Shown here: positions 51,339 to 60,125 of the stretch, in pieces
How the letters are laid out: each line of letters begins with the position of its first letter
Numbering within the stretch: the first letter of the stretch is position 1
NCBI RefSeq assembly: GCF_022678625.1
Contig: NZ_JALBYQ010000001.1
Span: 1,449,895 to 1,513,894 of the forward strand
DNA length: 64,000 nt
Reading direction: 5' to 3'
From: Aliiroseovarius subalbicans
Lineage (GTDB): Bacteria > Pseudomonadota > Alphaproteobacteria > Rhodobacterales > Rhodobacteraceae
Program-made: the position numbers and the translations under genes
Notes under the pieces: generated by a model
The model's database searches: none
What the model was told of the DNA's origin: nothing
The model's input: the letters and a program-made list of their open reading frames with translations, nothing else

Positions 51339-51728
51339 TCACGAGGCCTGGTAAGCCTCCCATGTCGCCTGAATCTGATTGCAAATCTCGGGCGGGTCAA
51401 ATGGCTTGATGATCACATGCAGCGCACCTTGCTCGATCAGCTTTTGCGAATAGCCATCCTCGGCCTTCGCAGTCATGAACACGATTGGCACATTCTCAAG
51501 ACCGGGAAGCTTATGCAGCAGGTGCATGGTTTCCTCACCGTTCATTTCTGGCATCATAACATCCAGTATAATGAGTTGCGGAGCGAAATTCACAGCATTG
51601 TCCACCGCCTCTTGACCAGACGAAAACTGTGCAACGGAGTATTTCCCGATCAATTCAAGCGTCAATTTCACAATCTGACGAATGTCTTCGTCATCATCGA
51701 CGTGCATTATCCGTTGTAGTTGTTCCAT
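51339..51728 (-). CDS. Single-domain response regulator
   Basis: The 129-residue protein is a receiver only: the acidic pocket VDDDED, phospho-accepting D56 (IILDVMMPEMNG), Thr in FMTAKAED and K108 in IIKPFDP. It has no output domain. It lies downstream of two histidine kinases on the same strand and could be their phospho-acceptor or a shuttle to the Hpt protein encoded at 57819. Confidence 0.9.
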   Translation of the reverse strand: MEQLQRIMHVDDDEDIRQIVKLTLELIGKYSVAQFSSGQEAVDNAVNFAPQLIILDVMMPEMNGEETMHLLHKLPGLENVPIVFMTAKAEDGYSQKLIEQGALHVIIKPFDPPEICNQIQATWEAYQAS

Positions 51729-51814
51729 TGTGCACACCCCAGTTTCACAGGAAGTCAGCAGCACATATTCGATGTCCGAAGGGTTGGCCCAGTTTTCGGA
51801 AACAGGCCCACTTG

Positions 51815-52882
51815 TTAAGTTACGAGTCTCGGAATGTCGAAAAAAAACTCGGTACCCCCACCATCTCTAGGAGTATAGTCTATCCGTCCGTTGTGCAACA
51901 AAACGATTTTTTTAGTGATGGCGAGCCCGAGCCCGGTCCCGCGTGACTTGACACCTGGTTGAACCCCTGCCCGAACGTAGCTTTCAAAGATTTTTGATCT
52001 AGAGCTTTCCGGAATGCCCGGCCCCGTGTCAAACACGCTCACCCGCCAATAGGCGTCACGTTCAGATATGCTTGCCGTTACCTTCGATCCCTTGGGCGTG
52101 TGCTTGATCGCGTTTGACAGCAAGTTGGTCAGCACACTTGTGAGCTGCTCAGTGTTGCCGGTCACCAATGCGGTTTGCGGAACATCCTCAACCTGAACAG
52201 TCACCCCATACTGAAAACCATAGCCTTCAATGGTGGATGCTGCAGACGACAGCAATTTTACCAAATCAATGGGTCCGGCATCCTTATCGATCTTGCCGGA
52301 GGAAACGCGGCTGAAATCGAGAACACGGTCCACCATTGCCAACAGCCGGTCACTATTTCGGGAAGCGATCTCCAAAACGTCCCTTGCACCTTTTGATAGT
52401 TCTCCAACCGCATTCGATTCCAGAAGCCGAATTGCCCCTTTAATCGATGTCAGCGGGGTGCGCATCTCGTGACTGAGCTCGGAAATTGCGCCCCATTCGT
52501 CATCCGGGTTCGCCCTTCCTTGGGTCTTGTCACGCATGACCGAAACGAACACACTTTTACCGTCGTGTGTTGCAGCGATATGTGTCGTTACCTCTACTGG
52601 CTTGTTATCAATTTGGAATTCGGCCCGGACGACATCGGTCTCGCCCTCTCGAAGCGGTCGCAGGTGACGCGCCAAATGACGAGGCGTGATTTTGTCAGAA
52701 ACCTCTGAGAGACAAACATCTGGCGGTTCGTCGGTTTCCCAACCACATCGCTTGCAGGCGGCCTGATTTGCAAAAATGAAAGTCGAGCGCCCGTCATGTG
52801 AGTAGATGTACACTTCGTCCTGCAGATGCCTAAACACCGCCTCCAGGGAATCTAGCGATTTTGAATTACCTAGATCTAACAC
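51815..52882 (-). CDS. PAS-domain sensor histidine kinase
   Basis: The 355-residue cytosolic kinase has a PAS domain (about 12-118, with the FANQAACKRCGWETDE segment), HisKA with H138 (ELSHEMRTPLTSIKG), and HATPase: N box NLLSNAIKHTP, G1 DTGPGIP, G2 GTGLGLAI. It has no membrane segment and no receiver domain. It lies 69 bases after the membrane kinase gene and 86 bases before the response regulator gene. Confidence 0.9.
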   Translation of the reverse strand: MLDLGNSKSLDSLEAVFRHLQDEVYIYSHDGRSTFIFANQAACKRCGWETDEPPDVCLSEVSDKITPRHLARHLRPLREGETDVVRAEFQIDNKPVEVTTHIAATHDGKSVFVSVMRDKTQGRANPDDEWGAISELSHEMRTPLTSIKGAIRLLESNAVGELSKGARDVLEIASRNSDRLLAMVDRVLDFSRVSSGKIDKDAGPIDLVKLLSSAASTIEGYGFQYGVTVQVEDVPQTALVTGNTEQLTSVLTNLLSNAIKHTPKGSKVTASISERDAYWRVSVFDTGPGIPESSRSKIFESYVRAGVQPGVKSRGTGLGLAITKKIVLLHNGRIDYTPRDGGGTEFFFDIPRLVT

Positions 52883-52951
52883 ACCGTTACCTTTCGTACC
52901 TTACCAGCGAAAATTGCTGAAACCATTTTCAAAACTGTTGTTGGCCCATTC

Positions 52952-54325
52952 TTAGCCGCTGTTTTTGTCGTTGCGTTCTAGGGTGACCCGGAAGACCGTC
53001 CCACCATTCAAAACACTTGAATATCCGATTGTGCCGCCATGCCGTTCGACAATCCCCTTGGTAATGCTCATTCCCAAACCAGTCCCACCAACGAGGCGCT
53101 GGTCCGAGGCGTCAACTTGGCTGAAGCGTCCGAATACCTTGTCTTCCACGCCTTCCGGAATGCCGATACCTTTGTCTTCAACGCTGACCGATACTTGCTC
53201 GCTACCTACCTCAACACGAACACGCACGGTTCCGCCTTCAAACGAGAATTTCAACGCATTTGACAGGAGGTTCTCGATAACCTGCCTCAGTCGAGAGGCA
53301 TCCCCGTAGACGGGTGCCGCACCTTCCGGAAGGTCCACTTCCAACGCCATCCCCAAGCCATCGGCATACCCTTCGCTGGCCTCAACAGTCTCCTGAACGA
53401 CGTCGCGCAGGTCCAGATTCTCGAAATTGAACGCCAGGTCTCCGGTTTCAATTTTTTGCAGATCCAACAAGTCATCAATCAGAGCTGCCAGTCGATTGCT
53501 GTTCTTTCCCGCAATGCCCAGAACTGGCGCCAAGTTTGGGGGAACTTCGCCCAACGAATTGCTGTTGATCAGGTCGAGCGACCCTTTGATGGACGTCAGC
53601 GGGGTTCGGAGCTCATGGCTAACAGTGGACAGAAACTGAGACTTCAACTCATATGCTGCCAACGTACGGTTATGTTCATTCTTTAACGCTTCGAACTGGC
53701 GAAGGCCTTTTCTGTAAAGCCGCAAGAAGACCACCGAACAGTCGATGATAAAGTACAGAACAAAGACAACAGTGAAGAACTCCAGCCACGCCGCAGATGT
53801 AATCGGTGGGTTTGTCCTCCATACATCCAGCGCTGCGATGAACAGGAAAGTTACACCATAGATTGAGAGCCTGAGGGCAAGTGCGGGAACCAATTGGTGG
53901 TTATTCATCGCCGCGAACAACGCCGCCGCGAAAAGGAAGAACAAGGGGGTGAAATGGCCACCAGAAGACTGTTGGATAGCGATTATGATCACAAACAGGG
54001 AAATCGCACCGGCGCTTAAAGCGGTGTTAACCATGATCCAAAAGAGGGCTCTACTTTTTCTGAAGGTACCGCGGGTTCTCCAAACGCCGATGCGTCGCGA
54101 AAGAATGAGATCCAGAACCTCAGTGAAGACCACCCCGGCATAGCAGGCAAAGGCCTGTGTCGGCTGAAAATAGAATGCTGCCAGCAAGGTTGCAGCAAGA
54201 AAGATCGCTTGCCTTTGCCAGATTAGCTTGTTGCTGATGCCAATATAGTCAAGCACTTGCCGTTCCAGACGAGCATCACTCGGGCTGGAGCCCGTTGTAT
54301 CATCTGAAGTCGCTGTCGTCGCCAT
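52952..54325 (-). CDS. Membrane sensor histidine kinase with multi-pass sensor
   Basis: The 457-residue kinase has a hydrophobic N-terminal half with about six membrane segments (near 40-58, 60-77, 97-118, 126-145, 150-167, 181-203). HisKA follows with H237 (TVSHELRTPLTSIKGSL), then HATPase (NLLSNALKFSFEGG, DKGIGIPEG, GTGLGMSI). There is no periplasmic domain, so a membrane-soluble or small ligand is likely. It is divergent from the LuxI-like gene, which makes it a candidate receptor for that signal. Confidence 0.9.
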   Translation of the reverse strand: MATTATSDDTTGSSPSDARLERQVLDYIGISNKLIWQRQAIFLAATLLAAFYFQPTQAFACYAGVVFTEVLDLILSRRIGVWRTRGTFRKSRALFWIMVNTALSAGAISLFVIIIAIQQSSGGHFTPLFFLFAAALFAAMNNHQLVPALALRLSIYGVTFLFIAALDVWRTNPPITSAAWLEFFTVVFVLYFIIDCSVVFLRLYRKGLRQFEALKNEHNRTLAAYELKSQFLSTVSHELRTPLTSIKGSLDLINSNSLGEVPPNLAPVLGIAGKNSNRLAALIDDLLDLQKIETGDLAFNFENLDLRDVVQETVEASEGYADGLGMALEVDLPEGAAPVYGDASRLRQVIENLLSNALKFSFEGGTVRVRVEVGSEQVSVSVEDKGIGIPEGVEDKVFGRFSQVDASDQRLVGGTGLGMSITKGIVERHGGTIGYSSVLNGGTVFRVTLERNDKNSG

Positions 54326-54621
54326 AAGGAATGGACCCGTTCGAGTTACTGCTGCGAGCTAATGGTGGACGACCAACGAGATAGAATTCCGTCAATTATT
54401 TGTTCATTTTAGGAAACTGATATCCACTGACGCTGCGCGGTTCGTCCGGTTGCAGCTTGAAATTGACAGATTGGCGCGACGGAAAGCACGCAAAGTGTGC
54501 CGTAAAATCCTACGTGAGCCTTTTTTCGGGCATTTTTGTGGCGAATTTTCGACAAAGGGGGTGGACGAGGGACTCAACTTTACCCTTACTGTTTCAGAAA
54601 AAAAGATCGCAAGAGCAGAAC

Positions 54622-55371
54622 ATGGGGCGAGAACGTTTCCAAAAAACAGGCTTGAAGCCTGCATGGTCCGTATTTCCAGAACTGGAACCGGTCGAGGGTA
54701 TTTCTACGCCTTCAATCCAGGTTAAAACCAGGAAACGCGCCCGCTCGCAAAAGGTAGATCATTCAACTGCCGCCACACAGAATATCAAGGCGACGACGAT
54801 TTCCTTCTCGACGATCCACCAATATGGCGAACTCTACATCAACTTTTTGAAGGCCCGGAAGAAGACATTCATCGACCAGCTGGGTTGGAATTTGCCTCAG
54901 ACCGAAGGGATGGAGTTTGATCAGTACGATACGCCTCAATGTCGTTGGGTGGTAATTCATGAGTTTGGTGAGGTCCTGGGGGGCGTTCGGCTAAGCCCGA
55001 CCACAGCTTCCTGTGGGGTCTACTCATACATGTTGCGTGACGCTCAAAAGGGGATCCTGGAAAACATCCCATCCGATGTCTTGTTCTTCGATGCACCAGT
55101 GGACGAAAGAACTTGGGAAGCATCCCGCCTTTTCTTGGCTTCCGACCTGCCCGCGCAGCGCCGTCAGTCAGTGCAAGCCGTTCTAATGGACGCTTTAAGT
55201 CAATCAGCAAGAGAACAGGGGGCTGTGAGCGTGATTGGCATCGTTCCATACGTGTGGTCGCGATGGCTCAGACGGTTGAACCTAAGTGCCGTAGCGGTTG
55301 GACCCAAGTTCAGCATCGACGGCACGACCAGTCAGGCTGCGCTGTTCAACATTGGCGCCAAACTGCACTAA
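54622..55371 (+). CDS. LuxI-type acyl-homoserine-lactone synthase
   Basis: The chain shows the autoinducer synthase core: RKKTF (79-83), LGW (W89), the EFDQYD block (98-103), VLGGVRLSPTT (120-124), and WEASRLFLA with the Glu/Arg pair. The ATG at 54622 gives 249 residues, so about 55 N-terminal residues precede the usual LuxI start without similarity; no better in-frame start is visible. No LuxR-type gene lies nearby. It is divergent from two kinases and followed by three receiver proteins and Hpt. Confidence 0.78.
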   Translation: MGRERFQKTGLKPAWSVFPELEPVEGISTPSIQVKTRKRARSQKVDHSTAATQNIKATTISFSTIHQYGELYINFLKARKKTFIDQLGWNLPQTEGMEFDQYDTPQCRWVVIHEFGEVLGGVRLSPTTASCGVYSYMLRDAQKGILENIPSDVLFFDAPVDERTWEASRLFLASDLPAQRRQSVQAVLMDALSQSAREQGAVSVIGIVPYVWSRWLRRLNLSAVAVGPKFSIDGTTSQAALFNIGAKLH

Positions 55372-55667
55372 GGTGACTCGAACCACCTTCTGGTTACGGT
55401 CCCGGCATCTCAACCCACCCTTCTCAAGAAGCGGGCGTTAAAGAGACCGCAGCCTCTTCCCGTCAGCGCTGGTGTGATCCTCTTTCGCCCTGCCAACTCA
55501 GAAACAGTCGGTTTCCAACATCGCGACAATGCTTGTTTAAAGCCTGAATACTGCCCTGAAATCACCACAGTTGTTGCCCTATCCTTAATGGATGCACTTG
55601 CGCGAATCCGGATTCCATTCGGCCACGCGAGCTCGCATCCTCATGAGGTGACTCAAGGAAAGCAGAC

Positions 55668-56762
55668 GTGAGAATTCTTGCTGTTGACGACGATGAAATT
55701 GCGCTGCGCCTCTTGGAAGAAGCGCTGACTTGCTGCGAATACAAGGATGTTGTGTTCTGCGGTTCCGGTGCCGAGGCGCTTGAAATCATTCTAGATGACA
55801 GCAACCATTTTGATTGCTTTCTCTTTGATGTCCAAATGCCGGGTATGAATGGCATCGACCTCTGCGATGAGGTTCGTGGTCTCAAAAAATATTCCAAGAC
55901 GCCAATCATAATGGTTACCGGGATGTCCGAGAAGGCATTCGTTGACCAGGCTTTTGCCGCAGGCGCAACCGACTACCTGACAAAGCCGTATGCGCCCTTG
56001 GACGTGGGCGCCCGCCTTGGTCTGGTCAAGGAGCTGTCAGGCGAACGCCGCGCCGTGAACGAGAGTATCGACGTCATTGAGCTTCTCATCAAAACACTTG
56101 ATCAAGCGACACGGCACGATCTGGAAACGGCAATAGATTTGGGACGGTTGGACCGCGTGCTGTCCTATCCGGCATTTGAGAATTACCTGTCCGAACTATC
56201 ACGTGGTGTCTTTTTTCTCAGCAGCATCTTTGCCGTGAAGATAAAAGGGGTTGAGGCGCTTCACGAAACGCTTCCTCCGCTGGAGTTCAAGGACGTAATT
56301 CGCCGTTCAGCCAAGGCGCTTGCGGATCGATTGAACGGATGTGATGTGTTCCTAACATACCGAGGGAACGGTACCTTCGTCGGCGCTATCCCTCACAAGG
56401 GAACGCAAGCGTTCGAAGCCATGGGCGATGAGCTTGTGGTTGCCATTCATCACGATGACTCTCTTGCTCCGCAAGACGTTCCTGATCATGTGACCTTGGC
56501 AGTGGGCGATCTTGTCGTCACCAAGATTCTAGGCCGCCCCGGCTCCATCCAGAATTTGAAGACGGCAATTTCCAGCGCTGAAAAGAAGGCAAACCAGGAA
56601 TCTCTCCCGCCCAAGGCGAGCGGGATCAACGCTTTCGACGGCCACTGGCAGCCGCCGGAAGAACTGGGTTTTCAAACTGAATGCGAAGAGCTCCTGAAAG
56701 ACGCTCTGGAAGGCACCGAGATCCAGGGCAACTTCCCGCGGGTCCGCCGTAACATCACCTAA
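55668..56762 (+). CDS. Response regulator with degenerate GGDEF-like output (copy 1)
   Basis: The 364-residue protein has an intact receiver (DDDE pocket, D54 in LFDVQMPGMNG, K in YLTKPYAP) and a C-terminal domain (about 160-320) with GGDEF-domain traits: LDRVLSYPAFENYLSEL in place of DxLTGLPNR, and YRGNGTF (231-237) where GGDEF would be. The catalytic loop is lost, so it should not make cyclic di-GMP. The GTG start at 55668 follows AAGGAA. It is downstream of the synthase gene and upstream of copy 2. Confidence 0.8.
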   Translation: MRILAVDDDEIALRLLEEALTCCEYKDVVFCGSGAEALEIILDDSNHFDCFLFDVQMPGMNGIDLCDEVRGLKKYSKTPIIMVTGMSEKAFVDQAFAAGATDYLTKPYAPLDVGARLGLVKELSGERRAVNESIDVIELLIKTLDQATRHDLETAIDLGRLDRVLSYPAFENYLSELSRGVFFLSSIFAVKIKGVEALHETLPPLEFKDVIRRSAKALADRLNGCDVFLTYRGNGTFVGAIPHKGTQAFEAMGDELVVAIHHDDSLAPQDVPDHVTLAVGDLVVTKILGRPGSIQNLKTAISSAEKKANQESLPPKASGINAFDGHWQPPEELGFQTECEELLKDALEGTEIQGNFPRVRRNIT

Positions 56763-56812
56763 CGGCATCCAAGCTTGCGAGCCGGCAAAACGATAGGAAA
56801 AAGAGGGTTCAG

Positions 56813-57808
56813 ATGAAAATTCTCGTTGTTGATGATGATCCTACCGCACTTGCGCTTCTTGAGGCAGCGCTTGCCCTTTACGGCTTTAACAACGTAACGC
56901 TGAAGTCGACCGCGCGCGATGCAATGCACGCGATCAAAACGGCTGAAAACCCATTCGAATGCTTCCTGCTGGATTATCGAATGCCCGAGATCGACGGGGT
57001 TGGCCTCTGCTCAACTATTCACGCCATGCCCGAATACAGAGCGACCCCGGTCATTTTTGTCACCGCAGCCAAGGACCGGAGCAGCCTTAACACCGCCTAC
57101 GCAGCGGGTGCTGTAGACTATGTCTTCAAGCCGATTGATCCCCAGGAAATTGGGGTGCGTGTGAGTATCGCTGAAAAGCTGGTTTTGGAAGAACGCGAAC
57201 TGAAGAAACAAGGCGCCCGAAAGATCGGCCAGCTTGATCAAGGAAGCAAGTTTCCCGATTTTGCGATTGCAGACCCCGTCCCCATTTTCGGAGTGGCCAG
57301 AGTAGTCAGCCCCTATGCCCTGGAAAATTACCTTGAGAGCAGGAGCAATGACCGAGCTCAACCGAGTGCGGTGTCCGCATTGGCCATCAATGAGTTTGAT
57401 GAGATATTCGGCAAAGCCAATCCAGCCTTCGCCTTTGCAGTTTTGCAGGAAGTTGCGAAGGTGATCGCATCCAGTCTTGAACGCACCTCTCCCTTGATCA
57501 GCTACAACGGGTTCGGTGAATTCATCTGCGCTTCCAAAAAAGGGGATTGGGCATCCAGCAATGGGCACACGCGGCTGATAAACTCCCGCCTTGCCCGTCT
57601 TGATCTCCGATTTGCAGACGGCAGCCCCTGCCCTGTGACGGTAACTTTGGGAAAACCCGCTTCGGCGTCCATATGGTCCGCTGACAAACCGGTCACCTTG
57701 ATCGAAAAAGCATTGGAATCCGACAATGGCACGGGTCCAGCATTCCGATCGGCGGCCAGTTCATTCCAAAATCTGACAGCCTGTCAAAGCCCAGCTCTGA
57801 ATCTATAG
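56813..57808 (+). CDS. Response regulator with degenerate GGDEF-like output (copy 2)
   Basis: The 331-residue protein has a receiver with D54 (LLDYRMPEIDG) and K in VFKPIDP, and a C-terminal part in which LENYLES (170-176) and YNGFGEF (231-237) match the positions in the other two copies. This is closest to GGDEF (GFGEF) but still lacks the paired acidic residues. RBS GAGGG precedes the ATG. The Hpt gene follows within 11 bases. Confidence 0.8.
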   Translation: MKILVVDDDPTALALLEAALALYGFNNVTLKSTARDAMHAIKTAENPFECFLLDYRMPEIDGVGLCSTIHAMPEYRATPVIFVTAAKDRSSLNTAYAAGAVDYVFKPIDPQEIGVRVSIAEKLVLEERELKKQGARKIGQLDQGSKFPDFAIADPVPIFGVARVVSPYALENYLESRSNDRAQPSAVSALAINEFDEIFGKANPAFAFAVLQEVAKVIASSLERTSPLISYNGFGEFICASKKGDWASSNGHTRLINSRLARLDLRFADGSPCPVTVTLGKPASASIWSADKPVTLIEKALESDNGTGPAFRSAASSFQNLTACQSPALNL

Positions 57809-57818
57809 AGGCAGTTTG

Positions 57819-58208
57819 ATGAACAAGACGATCAGCCCCGAGAGCCTCCTGCAATTCGAGGACGCCCTTGCGCAAATTCGCGTCTCCTTTCTCGCCACAC
57901 TCCAAATTCACCACGAAAAGCTTGGTGATCTGTTGCTAAAAATGGCGCAGAGCAGCGGGGGTCAAAAGGAAATTCACCTGGCAGGAAGCATAGCGCACAA
58001 GATCAGCGGTGTTGCCGGGACATTACAGCTAAGCGAACTGGGTGAAGTTGCGGCGCGAGCGGAACAGCTTTCCGACAGAGCTTTTGACAGAGCCCAATGC
58101 ACAATAGCCAGAGGCGAAGTTCTCGATGCTATGTCTGAGCTTTACCAGTGCATCTCTAAAACTTGTGAAAAAACAGACGCCGACCGGCTGGAAGTGATCA
58201 AAGGATAG
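57819..58208 (+). CDS. Free-standing histidine phosphotransfer (Hpt) protein
   Basis: The 129-residue helical protein carries the Hpt motif IAHKISGVAGTL, with phospho-accepting His at residue 60 when counted from the ATG at 57819. AGAGG upstream favours this ATG over the TTG three bases before it. Together with the receiver-only regulator and the three receiver proteins, it makes a phosphorelay possible, although the two kinases here have no receiver domain of their own. Confidence 0.88.
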   Translation: MNKTISPESLLQFEDALAQIRVSFLATLQIHHEKLGDLLLKMAQSSGGQKEIHLAGSIAHKISGVAGTLQLSELGEVAARAEQLSDRAFDRAQCTIARGEVLDAMSELYQCISKTCEKTDADRLEVIKG

Positions 58209-58732
58209 TTTTGATCAGGCCACTCTAGGGGCGACCCTCTATCGATCGGCTCATCTGGAAGAACCAATGCCAGTAGCCCCAGAACACACCCCACTTCAAA
58301 AAGAGAATCATTTCACGCGTAAGACGCGCGACCTCACTCTGAGAGTCGGGGCGTCGAAAAGTGCTCGAATTGTGGCCAGGCCGGAAAACAGGCTCGAATT
58401 GTGTTTGAAGTGCGCGCAAAGCTGGAAAAAAAACGCGCAAAATTAAGAATGCCGTGGAATTGCCATAATCCAACACAACTTGCGCCCCATTTGGGGCCAA
58501 ATATTAAATTGTACCGACGACAGCATACGACAAGACAAGAAAAATATCTGCTAAAAAATGCCTTGGATTGTCTCAAATGTTGTTTGGCGGAGCCTGGGAC
58601 ACACTGTCAAACCTGACAGTCAAGTCACAGTAAAGAAACTGTAATGCAGTCGGCGCGCCGCAAGGCACAGTGATCTGCAAAAAACCTGCCAAGGTCAGAA
58701 GTCTGGCCTAAGTGACCTAAAGGGGAAAAAAA
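58209..58732. other. AT-rich intergenic region
   Basis: No supported gene is seen. The stretch is AT-rich, with short frames on both strands lacking an RBS. The only distinct element is the inverted repeat at 58603-58620, upstream of two small genes. Confidence 0.55.
58603..58620. promoter_or_regulatory. Inverted repeat ACTGTCA-N4-TGACAGT
   Basis: ACTGTCA (58603-58609), AACC, TGACAGT (58614-58620) is a perfect 7-bp inverted repeat about 113 bases before the small gene at 58733. It has the size of a LuxR-type or other dimeric regulator site but does not match the classical lux box. Confidence 0.5.
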
Positions 58733-58915
58733 ATGAAATCGAACATTCTTGCATTCACCGGACCTCTTTCGACGCGCGCTGCCAGTGTTTCTGAAGCTGT
58801 CCGCGACAACGTTGTGTCCATGAATTCGTGGAAAAAAGCGGCCCGCCCGCGCCGGACACCGCAGGGTGTTTTCTTTATCAGTAACGTGCTGTGCACATCC
58901 GGCGACGCCGCCTAG
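58733..58915 (+). CDS. Small hypothetical protein, 60 residues
   Basis: AGGGG precedes the ATG at proper spacing. The product is mostly polar with a basic middle (KKAARPRRTPQG) and ends in VFFISNVLCTSGDAA. There is no signal peptide or membrane segment. I do not recognise it. It is followed 39 bases later by another small gene, and both lie inside the signalling island. Confidence 0.5.
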   Translation: MKSNILAFTGPLSTRAASVSEAVRDNVVSMNSWKKAARPRRTPQGVFFISNVLCTSGDAA

Positions 58916-58954
58916 ATTTCAATTTTTTAAAACCCCACGGGGATGGAGACAACT

Positions 58955-59146
58955 ATGACCGTATCACTTCTTGAAAAAGCTCGCGCAGGCCGCCTGATGG
59001 CCCTGGAATCACTCAACATGCGCCACGAAAAGCCGTCGGCTGATATCTTCAAGTTTGAACTTGATTTTATCGAGAAACCCCAGCAGCCGATCATCCACTT
59101 CAAGTCCCGACGCATCGAGACGCAAGAAGTTCGTTTGGCGGCCTGA
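58955..59146 (+). CDS. Small hypothetical protein, 63 residues
   Basis: GGAG at 58945-58948 favours the ATG at 58955 over that at 58943. The product (MTVSLLEKARAGRLMALESLNM ...) is charged and probably helical at the N terminus. No known family is recognised. Confidence 0.5.
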   Translation: MTVSLLEKARAGRLMALESLNMRHEKPSADIFKFELDFIEKPQQPIIHFKSRRIETQEVRLAA

Positions 59147-59648
59147 ACACGTGGCAAACACAATGTGGCATGGGCAGGCCTTCTTCCTCTGAGGGCGGCA
59201 GTTCAAACGCAACTCGCCCATGCACATCGCCAAACAAACACGGTGAATCCAGGCTGGGTCCTGTGCCGATGTGGGTAACCGGCCCGGTTTGATTGCCAGG
59301 TGCGGATAAACCGGTGGATCATTCTTGGGTTAATTGCGGGGGTCTAAGGACTCGAGGATCGGGATCCACACTTCCGTGGAAATGCCGACTTGTTTCAGGT
59401 GTCTCAGGTTCGTGCTGTAGCAGACAAAGTTCTGCACTGCCCTCCGCAGGACGCGCGAAACAGGCATTCAGAACCCTTTCTGGCATCCTTCTCATACAGC
59501 ATTTCGGGTCTGTCATTTCTTTCCGGACTGCACCTAGGACAGACATCTGGCGCCCGAGTGTGTCTTTCTCATTGGCCGGCCGGAGGAAATCATGCCCCCT
59601 TTCGCCCGCCCCTCACGTCTCCCGTTCCCCGCGCTGCAGATATCGATT
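59147..59648. other. Intergenic region, possibly decayed sequence
   Basis: No intact gene is seen. On the minus strand around 59335-59435 a frame without a start codon reads NFVCYSTNLRHLKQVGIST and ends at a stop, which looks like the end of a broken gene. The family is not recognised. The neighbouring IS relic fits with decay here. Confidence 0.35.
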
Positions 59649-59855
59649 TTACCAGCGATAGAAGGTTGACCGTGGGATGCCGAGTTTGGCCAGTGTCTGG
59701 CGGGCTGACAGATGGCTGACAGCAATGCTGTCCTCACCGCGTAGACCATCCAAGACGATCCGGATCTTCTCTTCAGATGAATAATGCTTGCGCGTGGCGC
59801 GCTTGATATCTTTAACGATCTTCGCGCCAGGGCTCTTCGTTGTCTTTCTCATCAT
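59649..59855 (-). pseudogene. IS3-type transposase relic with internal deletion
   Basis: The frame begins MMRKTTKSPGAKIVKDIKRA and continues with TRKHYSSEEKIRIVLDGLRGEDSIA, the typical start of an IS3-family OrfA. It then jumps to ARQTLAKLGIPRSTFYRW, a segment normally found in OrfB, and stops. The middle and the rest of the transposase are missing. Possible IS end sequence (TGACCTATTTGGACCC) lies near 59904. Confidence 0.75.
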
Positions 59856-60125
59856 CCACTCCTTGGTGGCTACGATGGGCGGCAAACCCTCTCTTAGTAA
59901 CTTGACCTATTTGGACCCATAAGCGCTGACGTCAGACACCATGCACTCGCTTTCAACTTGGACCATTCAAGTGGGGCTGCCCATCAGCACCAAAAAAGAA
60001 TTGCCCGGAAATCACCTCTATTCGGCAAGCTTTCGCCCCTCTCCCGTCATTTTTTTCCGTTTGGATGCACTGATTAGTTTGTGCCCAAGTTTACATAGTT
60101 TCATAGAAAAAGTTGGGAATTCGAC

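Noticed and set aside
58401-58616. Plus-strand frame of 71 codons before the small genes
   Set aside because: AT-rich, no RBS, and it ends inside the inverted repeat region.
59319-59546. Minus-strand frame of 75 codons near the IS relic
   Set aside because: No RBS, no conserved pattern; neighbouring frames look equally broken.
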